Positions 1 to 6,256 of a stretch of DNA of 9,635 nt are shown piece after piece. Below the pieces are notes generated by a model. That model was given only the letters and a program-made list of their open reading frames with translations, searched no databases and had not been told where the DNA came from. Numbering within the stretch: position 1 is the stretch's first letter; the number at the start of each line of letters is the position of its first letter. Source of the DNA: Prosthecobacter debontii (GTDB lineage Bacteria > Verrucomicrobiota > Verrucomicrobiia > Verrucomicrobiales > Akkermansiaceae); NCBI GenBank assembly GCA_945885485.1, contig CAMCYT010000089.1, positions 1 to 9,635 of the forward strand, written 5' to 3'. Position numbers and translations under genes: made by a program.

Positions 1-1144
1 AAGCAGTGGTATCCACTTTCCAGCCGGGCAACGTTTCGTAGATCGGCTTGGCGCGATCCCAGAAGGAACGGTCGGCGGGCGGAAGTTCGTGGCGGATGCC
101 GTCGATATCGTAGGCGATGCAGATTTTCAGGTCGTCGTATTCGTCGAGACCATCGATGTTGGTGACGGCGAGTCCAGTGACGCCGTTGACCATGCAGGCG
201 AAGCGGAGCAGGACGGTATCGAGCCAGCCGCATCCGCGCGGGCGGCCGGTGGTGGCACCAAATTCGCGGCCGAGATTGTGGAGGTATTCGGAAAGGCCTT
301 CGTCGCCGGTGGGGAAAGGGCCAGAGCCGACGCGGGTCGTGTAGGCCTTGCAAACGCCGATCACGGCCTCGATGGCGGTGGGCGGCAGTCCCGTGCCAGT
401 GGTGGAGCCGCCGGCGGTGGTATTCGAAGAGGTGACGAAGGGATAGGTGCCGAAGTCGATATCGAGCAAGGTGCCCTGCGCGCCCTCGAAGAGGAGGTTC
501 TTCTTTGCTTTCCAGGACTTGTGCAGAACAGGGATCGTGTTCGTGACGTGCGGGCGGAGGCGCTCGAAGGCCGCGTAGGTATCGGCGATGACGGCGTCGG
601 CATGGAAAGTGGGGAGATCGTATTTTGTTAGAATCTCGTTCACCTCGGCGACACGGCGGGTGATTTGTGCTTCGGCAAAAGGACGGTCTAACAGATCAGC
701 CATGCGCAGACCGCAGCGGTTGACTTTATCGGCGTAAGCCGGGCCGATGCCGCGTTTGGTGGTGCCTATTTTTTGATCGCCGAGTGAGATTTCGCGAGCG
801 GCATCGAGTTCTTTATGGAAAGGCAGAACCACGTGGGCGCGGTCGGAGATTAGGAGTTTTTCTGGGCAAATTTTGATGCCTTGGCCTTCAATGCGTTCGA
901 TTTCGATGCAGAGGCCGATGGGGTCGACGACGACGCCGTTGCCGATGACGTTGATTTTGTTGTCCCAGAGAATTCCCGAAGGGAGAAGGTGAAGGACGTA
1001 TTTGGTGCCTTTGGCGATAACGGTGTGGCCGGCGTTGTTGCCGCCTTGACCGCGGATGACCACGTCTGCGGATTCTGTGAGATAGTCAACGATCTTGCCT
1101 TTGCCTTCGTCGCCCCATTGGAGGCCAGTGATTACTGTATTCAT
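1..1144 (-). CDS. purA: Adenylosuccinate synthase, C-terminus beyond the window
   Basis: Cytosolic enzyme joining IMP and aspartate with GTP to make adenylosuccinate, the first committed step from IMP to AMP. Reading on the minus strand from the ATG at 1144-1142 gives 381 codons before the window edge; the family is usually about 420-430 residues, so roughly the last 45 are missing. Seen in the translation: the P-loop-like WGDEGKGK at residues 10-17 with the catalytic Asp12, GGNNAGHT at 34-41 with catalytic His40, GIGPAY at 132-137, FEGAQGTLLDIDFGTYPF at 219-236, and the substrate loop TTGRPRGCGW at 298-307. In the last motif the second Arg of the usual RPRR is Gly; the other two arginines remain. 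No clear Shine-Dalgarno precedes the ATG. The upstream 217 bases hold repeats derived from the neighbouring GxxExxY gene, so its promoter or read-through from carA must act across them. Confidence 0.97.
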   Translation of the reverse strand, partial: MNTVITGLQWGDEGKGKIVDYLTESADVVIRGQGGNNAGHTVIAKGTKYVLHLLPSGILWDNKINVIGNGVVVDPIGLCIEIERIEGQGIKICPEKLLISDRAHVVLPFHKELDAAREISLGDQKIGTTKRGIGPAYADKVNRCGLRMADLLDRPFAEAQITRRVAEVNEILTKYDLPTFHADAVIADTYAAFERLRPHVTNTIPVLHKSWKAKKNLLFEGAQGTLLDIDFGTYPFVTSSNTTAGGSTTGTGLPPTAIEAVIGVCKAYTTRVGSGPFPTGDEGLSEYLHNLGREFGATTGRPRGCGWLDTVLLRFACMVNGVTGLAVTNIDGLDEYDDLKICIAYDIDGIRHELPPADRSFWDRAKPIYETLPGWKVDTTA

Positions 1145-1157
1145 AAATTTCAAATTT

Positions 1158-1177
1158 TTAACCGCGAATGAACGCGG
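1158..1177 (+). repeat. Outermost partial copy of the decamer repeat arm
   Basis: A short arm copy beginning TTAACC and continuing with two units of the 10-bp repeat (ACCGCGAATG, AACGCG...). It lies 14 bases upstream of the purA start codon and has the same orientation as the arms at 1208 and 1335. It probably marks the edge of an earlier duplication. Confidence 0.75.
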
Positions 1178-1185
1178 ATTGTGGT

Positions 1186-1400
1186 TGAGTTTTTGGGATG
1201 TGGAAAGTTAACCGCGAATGAACGCGAATGGACGCTAATGAAGATTGGGTGAGTTGGGTCTTTAGAGAGAACTATGTAATTTTAATGGGTCGTAGATTTA
1301 CTAAATTCTGGCTGAGTTTTTGGGATTTGGAAAGTTAACCGCGAATGAACGCGAATGGACGCTAATGAAGATTGGTTGGGTTGGAGTCTTTGGAAAGAAC
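1186..1400. repeat. Imperfect tandem duplication, offset 127 bp
   Basis: Bases about 1186-1272 and 1313-1400 are near-identical at an offset of 127, apart from a few substitutions and a one-base indel near 1257/1384. Both copies contain TGAGTTTTTGGGAT, the TTAACC-headed decamer arm (1208-1240 and 1335-1367), GAAGATTGG, and a tail ending in GAAC. The copy at 1313-1400 includes the last codons and stop of the GxxExxY gene. The copy at 1186-1272 is therefore a detached duplicate of that 3' end with no gene attached. About 40 bases between the copies (1273-1312) look unique. Confidence 0.85.
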
Positions 1401-1775
1401 GACTCGTTCCCATTCCAGTCGTGGATTCTTGAAATTGATGATGAGTCCCACGGGGAGTTTGGTGACGCGTAAGTAATTAAGAACCTGACCACGCTCGATA
1501 TCAGTAATGCGATCGATGGTTTTAGTTTCGACGATGATTTTTTCGTGGGCGATGAGGTCGGGAATAAATTCGCCGACTTTTACCTGTTTCCAACTGACTG
1601 GATAGCTCGGTTGTTGGAGAAATGGAATTCCTCTATAACCGAATTCTACAACAAGGGAGTTTTCATAAATCTTTTCGTTTAGGCCGTGGCCATGACCGTT
1701 TGATATCTCCAGCGCACAGGAGATAATCTCAAAGACTTCGTCTTTGAAAATTAATTCGCGTTCATTCGCGTTCAT
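1362..1775 (-). CDS. GxxExxY protein (PD-(D/E)XK nuclease fold)
   Basis: A 137-residue protein of the GxxExxY family (PDDEXK_3-type, related to PD-(D/E)XK nucleases). The exact biochemical role of the family is not established. The name motif is G31-L-N-E34-K-I-Y37. The nuclease-like core is visible as IPDLI (Asp73) followed by IVETK (Glu83, Lys85), then the conserved region from QVLNYLRVTKLPVGLIINF (98-115) to the C-terminus. Length and order match complete family members, so it looks intact. The ATG overlaps the carA stop as ATGA (1772-1775), which suggests translational coupling. The first seven residues (MNANERE) and the last residues with the stop are encoded by decamer-repeat arms. A second ATG ten bases inside the arm is out of frame and stops at once. 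DNA binding or cleavage is inferred from the fold only. Confidence 0.93.
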   Translation of the reverse strand: MNANERELIFKDEVFEIISCALEISNGHGHGLNEKIYENSLVVEFGYRGIPFLQQPSYPVSWKQVKVGEFIPDLIAHEKIIVETKTIDRITDIERGQVLNYLRVTKLPVGLIINFKNPRLEWERVVLSKDSNPTNLH

Positions 1776-1785
1776 TCGCGGTTAA
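1755..1785 (-). repeat. Right inverted decamer arm at the carA/GxxExxY junction
   Basis: Tandem 10-bp units (two exact TTCATTCGCG on the plus strand at 1761-1780, plus a partial unit on each side) ending in GGTTAA. On the minus strand it reads TTAACC followed by CGCGAATGAA units, the inverse of the arms at 1208 and 1335. It encodes the last residues of CarA (INRE), the overlapping stop/start, and the first residues of the GxxExxY protein. Confidence 0.85.
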
Positions 1786-2929
1786 TCTTACTTGTCTCAA
1801 TGAGTTCCGCGAAGTCGGTGAAGAAGTGGGCGGCGTCGTTGGGGCCGGGGGCGGCTTCTGGGTGGTATTGGACGGAGAAGATTGGCAGGGTTTTGTGGCG
1901 CATGCCTTCGACGGTGTTGTCGTTTAGGTTGATGTGGGTGACCTCGATGTCGTCTGGTAGCGAATCGGGATCGACCGCGAAACCGTGGTTCTGTGAGGTG
2001 ATGGAAATTTTTCCGGAGCGGAGATCTTTGACGGGTTGGTTTCCGCCGCGGTGGCCGAATTTGAGTTTAAAGGTTTTTCCTCCGTAGGCGTGGGCGAGCA
2101 GTTGGTTGCCGAGGCAGATTCCAAATGTTGGAAGCTTGGTGATGAGCTGTTTGAGTTCTGCGTGGATATAGTTTAGCGCGGCTGGATCTCCGGGGCCGTT
2201 TGTTAGGAACAAGCCATCGGGTTTTTTCGCGAGGATTTCCTCAGCAGAAGTGGCGGCGGGCACGACCTCAACCTCGAAGCCAGCTTGGCGAAGCATGCGG
2301 AGTTGGTTGTATTTCAAGCCGAAGTCGATGGCGACAACGCGGTATTTGACTGGGGGAAGTTCTTGGTAAGTTTCGGTTTCGCCGATGGATGCGTTGGGCA
2401 GGGTCCATTTGCGGGATTCTTCTGCCCAGATGTAAGACTCCTTGGTGGTGACTTCTTTGACGAAATCGGAACCTTCCATAGGGGCGGAATTTTTCGCGGT
2501 AGCGATGGCGTCGGCCTCGGAAAGTTCGGTGGTGACACAAGCGCGCATGGCGCCGAGAGAGCGGAGATGAATCGTGAGCGCGCGGGTATCGATGCCTTCG
2601 ATGCCAAGGATGTCATGACGCTCGAGATAAGAAGAAAGGCTTTCTTGAGAACGCCAGTTAGATGGGATTTCGCAAAGCTCGCCGATGACAAATGCGCGAA
2701 TGTGTGGGCCTGCGGATTCGTTATCTTCGGTGTTCACTCCGTAGTTGCCTATCATCGGATAAGTCATCGCTACGATTTGGCCGCGGTAAGAAGGATCAGT
2801 GATCACTTCTTGATAACCTGTCATGGAGGTGTTGAAGCAAATTTCTCCGGTGGTGGTTCCGCTGGCTCCGAAAGAAATTCCAGAAAAGCAGCGTCCGTCT
2901 TCGAGGGCAAGGATAGCGGTCGTGGGCAC
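1772..2929 (-). CDS. carA: Carbamoyl-phosphate synthase small (glutaminase) subunit
   Basis: CarA hydrolyses glutamine and channels ammonia to CarB to make carbamoyl phosphate for pyrimidine and arginine synthesis. The small-subunit N-terminal domain carries FNTSMTGYQE, TDPSY and the EGIDTR motif. The C-terminal class I glutamine amidotransferase domain has LTNGPGDP, the nucleophile Cys in GICLGNQ, and the His and Glu in QYHPEAAPGPNDAA. Counting from the GTG at 2929, the triad is Cys272/His356/Glu358, three beyond the E. coli positions, and the protein is 385 residues, close to the usual length. The frame stays open to a TTG at 2971 (399 residues), but those 14 extra residues do not resemble CarA N-termini. 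Neither start has a clear ribosome site. The last residues (INRE) and the TGA come from the repeat arm. carB is not in the window, so any carAB operon here is split. Confidence 0.95.
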   Translation of the reverse strand: MPTTAILALEDGRCFSGISFGASGTTTGEICFNTSMTGYQEVITDPSYRGQIVAMTYPMIGNYGVNTEDNESAGPHIRAFVIGELCEIPSNWRSQESLSSYLERHDILGIEGIDTRALTIHLRSLGAMRACVTTELSEADAIATAKNSAPMEGSDFVKEVTTKESYIWAEESRKWTLPNASIGETETYQELPPVKYRVVAIDFGLKYNQLRMLRQAGFEVEVVPAATSAEEILAKKPDGLFLTNGPGDPAALNYIHAELKQLITKLPTFGICLGNQLLAHAYGGKTFKLKFGHRGGNQPVKDLRSGKISITSQNHGFAVDPDSLPDDIEVTHINLNDNTVEGMRHKTLPIFSVQYHPEAAPGPNDAAHFFTDFAELIETSKINRE

Positions 2930-3042
2930 GGGGCGGGAGGTTATGTACCTCTTGCGCGGGAGGGAACACAAAATTTCAGGGAAATCTGAATTTGGATTTT
3001 TTAGCTCAGGATCTGCAGTTGGCGGGCATCTTAAGTATTTTT

Positions 3043-3189
3043 AACCACGGAATGCACGGAATACACGGAGAAAGGTAATGCCGAAGGATTGGAAACTAGC
3101 TTAACTCCATGGGTGTAATTGGGGTTCATGGAAGCCTTTTCCATTCCGTGTATTCCGTGTATTCCGTGCATTCCGTGCATTCCGTGGTT
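3043..3189. mobile_element. MITE-like inverted-repeat element built of 9-bp units
   Basis: The left arm 3043-3070 begins AACCACGG and has three 9-bp units (ACCACGGAA, TGCACGGAA, TACACGGAG). The right arm 3141-3189 is the inverse with five units (ATTCCGTGT- and ATTCCGTGC-type) closing in CCGTGGTT. Inner flanks GGAGAAAGG and CCTTTTCC extend the pairing. The spacer of about 70 bases (3071-3140) shows no recognisable gene. Folded, the arms would give a stem of roughly 25 bp with two extra units looped out. The element sits between the divergently read carA and methyltransferase genes. It fills most of the gene-poor stretch 2930-3285; the rest of that stretch holds only the weak promoter and hairpin candidates listed separately. 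Its edge (TTAACC on the left) matches that of the GxxExxY cassette, suggesting a non-coding relative. Confidence 0.7.
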
Positions 3190-3214
3190 TGACATGCAGA
3201 TTCGTTGTTACACT
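3189..3214 (+). promoter_or_regulatory. Weak sigma70-like promoter candidate for the methyltransferase gene
   Basis: A consensus TTGACA at 3189-3194 straddles the right edge of the 9-bp-unit element. A TACACT at 3209-3214 could serve as a -10, but the spacing is only 14 bases instead of about 17, so this is a candidate and nothing firmer. No better box pair was found in the 96 bases before the gene. Confidence 0.2.
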
Positions 3215-3245
3215 TCTTGAATAGGGCAGATTGAGCTTTTGATGA

Positions 3246-3264
3246 AAGGGGTTGCAAAACCCTT
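3246..3264 (+). other. Short hairpin with GCAA tetraloop in the methyltransferase leader
   Basis: AAGGGGTT pairs with AACCCTT around a GCAA (GNRA-type) loop, with one bulged G. It ends 21 bases before the ATG at 3286. There is no following T-run, so it is not a standard terminator. It may be a leader structure or chance. Confidence 0.3.
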
Positions 3265-3285
3265 CTACATATTGGAAATAGCGAG

Positions 3286-4368
3286 ATGCAGCGCACCTTT
3301 GCAGAGTTATATCAGGCAGAGGCATATCCGCCGATGAGTCATCCGAGTTCTGATCCGATAGTGAATGCAGAGGTTGCGAGGTTTTTAGGGTTTGGTAGGA
3401 GCAAGGTTGAAGGTGCGCGGATTTTGGAAATTGGCTGCGGGACGGGTCATCATTTGCTTTCCGTGGCGAATCGGTTGCGGAGTGCGGAGTGTTTGGGCGT
3501 GGATGTTTCTAAAAAGTATATTTCCACGGCGAAGAACTTGGCGCGGCAGACAGGACTGAAAAATGTGAGTTTTTGTGAGAGTTCAATCTTGGAGTTCGAT
3601 CCCGTGGGGGAGTTTGATTTGATTATCACGCACGGAGTTTTTTCCTGGGTGCCGAACGAGGTGAAAGTCGGGATGATGGATTTTATCGGCAAGCGACTCT
3701 CAATAGATGGAATCGCGACGGTGAGTTTTAATGTTGCGGCGGGATGGAAGGAGAGGATGCTGGTGGTGGAAAAAGTGCGGGCAATTCAGACTGCGGGCGA
3801 TGTCGATGAAATGACCGCGCTAGCGGTTTTCAAAGATGTGGCCGATGCACGGGAAGCCGAGATTGTGGATGATATGCTGGCGAAGGGCTTGGAGGTTTTG
3901 GCGTGCGATGATTTCGGACCGCTGACGGATGCTTGGTCGCTCGGGGCGGTGGTGAAACTTGCTGAGATGAGTGGCCTGCGTTGGCTGGGCGATTCTGTCA
4001 GCGGTGAGAGGGGCGATGACCTTACCGATGAGAAGCTGAAGACCACATTTCGATCTGAGATTTTTTGTCGCAAGGATGCGCTACTTGGTGAATCTATCCC
4101 ATTTTCTGAGCAATCTTCTGAGAATTTTATCGTGCCGCATTTTCCCAAGCTCGATGCATGGCGTTTGATTTGTGCGCAGGAATGTTTGCCTCTGGTGGAT
4201 TCGAAACTCAAATCCTGCGTATTTCCATTTTCCCAACTCAAAGTGCTGGCTGCGATGGATGGTAGTCGTTCGGTAATGGCTTTGGCGGGCTTTGCGAAAG
4301 AAGTTTCGCCCGAGTTGGATTTCGTGCCGTGGTTGAAGTATGTGACCGAGCGGGGATTTTTCGCCTAA
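3286..4368 (+). CDS. Class I SAM-dependent methyltransferase, substrate unknown
   Basis: A 360-residue soluble protein. The Rossmann methyltransferase core is clear: motif I ILEIGCGTG at residues 46-54, the acidic ribose-binding residue Asp73 in LGVDVS, then EFDLIITHGVFSWVP at 109-123 and VSFNVAAGW at 146-154. The MSHP segment near residue 17, the HGVFSWVP motif and the N-terminal Tyr-rich stretch resemble the group of methyltransferases that carry a C-terminal regulatory domain (MethyTransf_Reg type). Members I have in mind are nearer 500 residues, so this one would have a shortened C-terminal region. That region (about 200-360) is probably helical and gives no catalytic clue. Starting at 3286 keeps the conserved N-terminal part; an internal ATG at residue 17 would cut it. 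No strong ribosome site. Target (small molecule, lipid or protein) cannot be told. The next gene follows after 46 bases and may be co-transcribed. Confidence 0.85.
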   Translation: MQRTFAELYQAEAYPPMSHPSSDPIVNAEVARFLGFGRSKVEGARILEIGCGTGHHLLSVANRLRSAECLGVDVSKKYISTAKNLARQTGLKNVSFCESSILEFDPVGEFDLIITHGVFSWVPNEVKVGMMDFIGKRLSIDGIATVSFNVAAGWKERMLVVEKVRAIQTAGDVDEMTALAVFKDVADAREAEIVDDMLAKGLEVLACDDFGPLTDAWSLGAVVKLAEMSGLRWLGDSVSGERGDDLTDEKLKTTFRSEIFCRKDALLGESIPFSEQSSENFIVPHFPKLDAWRLICAQECLPLVDSKLKSCVFPFSQLKVLAAMDGSRSVMALAGFAKEVSPELDFVPWLKYVTERGFFA

Positions 4369-4414
4369 CGTTTAATGTTTGCCAGAATTCCTATACATCG
4401 CGAAATAATCTAAT

Positions 4415-4969
4415 ATGTATCCGCCAACTCCAGCATCCTATCGCAACAAGTTAATCATCCTCACGGCGTTGATCACCATGATTGTGACATCGTTGGTTTG
4501 GGTTGGGATCGGTGCCGTCGGGTATTGGTTTATTTATACGGAATCACCCAGCTTTGAGATCCAGGTCGATCATCCGGATACCGTGCAATTGGGAGAAGTT
4601 GTTGAGGTGAAGGTTTCGGTAAAGAACACCGGGGCGGATGATGTCGTTTTGGCAAACTTGGATGTTTATGATGAATTCACGGATGGATTTGAAATTATCG
4701 ATGTGTCACCCAAGCCCAGTTCGTCAGAAAGCTTATGGGGTTATCATTCCTATAATCTTCGTAAAAAAATCGCGCCTGGGGATGTCCACGACCTCACCTT
4801 GAAATTGCGTGCGAAAGAAGTGGGATTGTGGTCTGGTGATATCGATGCGTGCAACATCATGCAAAACATGGTGACTCATTACACTGAAATTGAGGTAGTG
4901 GATGTCGCAGTGGATGAAAATCCAAAAGAGGAAAGCGGCGTATCCGATAGTGATAAGACTGAGGAATGA
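4415..4969 (+). CDS. Single-span membrane protein with CARDB/DUF11-like extracytoplasmic domain
   Basis: I do not recognise a named family for this 184-residue protein. A short polar N-terminus is followed by one long hydrophobic segment at about residues 13-41, most likely an uncleaved signal anchor. The remainder would lie outside the membrane: beta-rich sequence with GEVVEVKVSVKNTGADDVVLANLDV (about 60-84) and IAPGDVHDLTLKLRA (about 118-132), the pattern of Ig-like additive domains such as CARDB or DUF11 that mount on cell-surface proteins. The last 20 residues are very acidic. The ATG follows the methyltransferase stop by 46 bases, so the two may share a transcript, though nothing links their functions. 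It converges with kamA, with 28 bases between stop codons and no evident terminator. Confidence 0.75.
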   Translation: MYPPTPASYRNKLIILTALITMIVTSLVWVGIGAVGYWFIYTESPSFEIQVDHPDTVQLGEVVEVKVSVKNTGADDVVLANLDVYDEFTDGFEIIDVSPKPSSSESLWGYHSYNLRKKIAPGDVHDLTLKLRAKEVGLWSGDIDACNIMQNMVTHYTEIEVVDVAVDENPKEESGVSDSDKTEE

Positions 4970-4997
4970 TGCTGAGTCTAAACGTAGTAGAAAATAT

Positions 4998-6188
4998 TTA
5001 ACTACACATCGCCTTCTCGTGCAGCGCTTTCATATCCGCAGGTGGGATAGGAGTCGGATCCGGGTATTCGAATATTTCTCCCTCGAAATTACGGAGGGTG
5101 ACTTTGTTCGAACTGCTATCAACGACGTAGTTCGGATTGATCGGTATTTTCCCGCCGCCGCTGGGGCCATCGATAACGAATTGCGGGACGGCGTATCCGG
5201 TGGTATGACCGCGGAGTTTTTCGATGATGTTCACGCCTTCGGCTACGGATGTGCGGAGGTGAGAAGAACCGGTGATGAGATCGCACTGATAGAGATAGTA
5301 AGGGCGGACGCGGGCCATCAAAAGTTTATGCACTAGGGCTTTTTGGATTTCCGGAGAATCATTCACGCCGCGTAGAAGAACCGATTGGTTGCCTAGCGGG
5401 ATGCCGGCTTCTGCGAGGCGGATGAGACCATCGCGAACTTCGGTGGTGAGTTCTTTCGGATGGTTGGAATGGATGGAAATGAAGAGCGGATGATGCTTTT
5501 TGAGCATCTCGCAGAGTTCCGGCGTGATGCGTTGGGGAAGGAAAATCGGGATGCGGGAGCCAATCCGAAGAAACTGGATGTGCGGAATCGCGCGGAGGCG
5601 GGTGAGGATTTTATCGAGTTTTGAATCGGAAAAGAGAAGAGGATCTCCGCCGGAAAGCAGGACATCGCGGATTTCCGTATGTTTTTCCAAATACTGGAAG
5701 GCGGCTTCCCATTGAGTTTCGAGCTGTTGCTCGCCGACACCGGATACGACACGCGAGCGGGTGCAGTAACGGCAGTAGGATGCGCAGCGATCGGTGACGA
5801 GAAACAACACGCGATCGGGATAGCGATGCACTAGACCGGGGACGGGCATGTGAGAATCTTCACCACAGGGATCGGCGAGTTCTTCGGGGGCGGTCCATGC
5901 TTCTTCGATGCGCGGAATAACTTGCCGGCGGATCGGGCAGTCCGGATCGTTTTTATCAATCAAGTTGAAAAAGTGCGGGGTGATCGACATCGCGAGTTTG
6001 TTGCCTGCGAGCAGCACACCGGCGCGTTCTTCATCGGTGAGTTTGATGAGAGCTTCGAGCTCCGCTAGCGAATCGATGCGGTTGCGGAGTTGCCATTTGG
6101 GATCGTTCCAATCCTTCGCCTCGCAATCCGGCCAGTATCCGGGAGCGTGGGAAGTGAAGGTGGTATCGGGTTCGCTTGGGGAAATCAT
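4998..6188 (-). CDS. kamA: Lysine 2,3-aminomutase family radical SAM enzyme
   Basis: A 396-residue cytosolic radical SAM/PLP enzyme expected to interconvert L-lysine and L-beta-lysine. The iron-sulfur motif is C135-ASY-C139-RY-C142 inside TDRCASYCRYCTRSRVV. SGGDP (179-183) is the SAM-binding loop region. YYLYQCDL carries Asp303 and FVIDGPSGGGKIPI carries Asp340 and Lys347. By comparison with clostridial lysine 2,3-aminomutase these are the two lysine-binding aspartates and the PLP Schiff-base lysine. Length is near the classical enzyme (about 416) and longer than EpmB, which modifies EF-P (about 340), so KamA is favoured, but EF-P lysine supply cannot be excluded. No acetyltransferase (ablB) or epmA is in view. 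The ATG at 6188 fits the family; no good ribosome site. It lies 68 bases downstream of the M28-like gene in the same direction. Confidence 0.92.
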   Translation of the reverse strand: MISPSEPDTTFTSHAPGYWPDCEAKDWNDPKWQLRNRIDSLAELEALIKLTDEERAGVLLAGNKLAMSITPHFFNLIDKNDPDCPIRRQVIPRIEEAWTAPEELADPCGEDSHMPVPGLVHRYPDRVLFLVTDRCASYCRYCTRSRVVSGVGEQQLETQWEAAFQYLEKHTEIRDVLLSGGDPLLFSDSKLDKILTRLRAIPHIQFLRIGSRIPIFLPQRITPELCEMLKKHHPLFISIHSNHPKELTTEVRDGLIRLAEAGIPLGNQSVLLRGVNDSPEIQKALVHKLLMARVRPYYLYQCDLITGSSHLRTSVAEGVNIIEKLRGHTTGYAVPQFVIDGPSGGGKIPINPNYVVDSSSNKVTLRNFEGEIFEYPDPTPIPPADMKALHEKAMCS

Positions 6189-6256
6189 GCGCTTAAGTTA
6201 GGTGCAATCGGTCGGGCAGGATGCGGAAAGGGTCAAGTGGGGATTTCTAGAGATTT

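Larger units (their letters stand above)
1335..1785 (-). mobile_element. Repeat-armed cassette carrying the GxxExxY gene
   Basis: The cassette is bounded on the left by the decamer arm 1335-1367 (TTAACC then ACCGCGAATG-type units) and on the right by its inverted counterpart 1755-1785, which has two exact TTCATTCGCG units and ends in GGTTAA. The arms are inverted relative to each other. They contribute the start codon, stop codon and both protein termini of the enclosed gene, as well as the end of carA. No transposase or integrase is present, so movement would need a factor in trans or homologous recombination. GxxExxY genes flanked by short tandem arms recur in PVC and Bacteroidetes genomes. 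Calling this one mobile is an inference. Confidence 0.6.

Noticed and set aside
89..631. Long plus-strand open frame opposite purA
   Set aside because: It is antisense to a clear, conserved purA reading frame; its low-complexity Gly/Ala/Glu composition is typical of a shadow frame in GC-rich DNA.
1158..1785. Reading the spaced repeats as a CRISPR array
   Set aside because: Units are 10 bp in direct tandem without spacers, arms are inverted around a gene, and no cas gene is present.
2285..2989. 234-codon plus-strand open frame opposite carA
   Set aside because: It lies entirely against well-conserved carA codons and has no family resemblance.
3043..3189. Bidirectional rho-independent terminator
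   Set aside because: The arms are far longer than a terminator and built of tandem units, the spacer is about 70 bases, and the flanking genes diverge from this region, so no gene ends here.
3101..3325. Minus-strand 74-codon open frame with repeated Asn-Ala-Arg / Asn-Thr-Arg residues
   Set aside because: The repeats are only the 9-bp units read in frame. The frame starts inside the methyltransferase gene and runs across its leader, and nothing resembles a known protein, so it is treated as part of the repeat element.
4984..5005. Possible terminator hairpin (GTAGT/ACTAC) between the convergent genes
   Set aside because: Only five base pairs, a 12-base AT-rich loop, no T-run on either strand, and it overlaps the kamA stop; probably chance.
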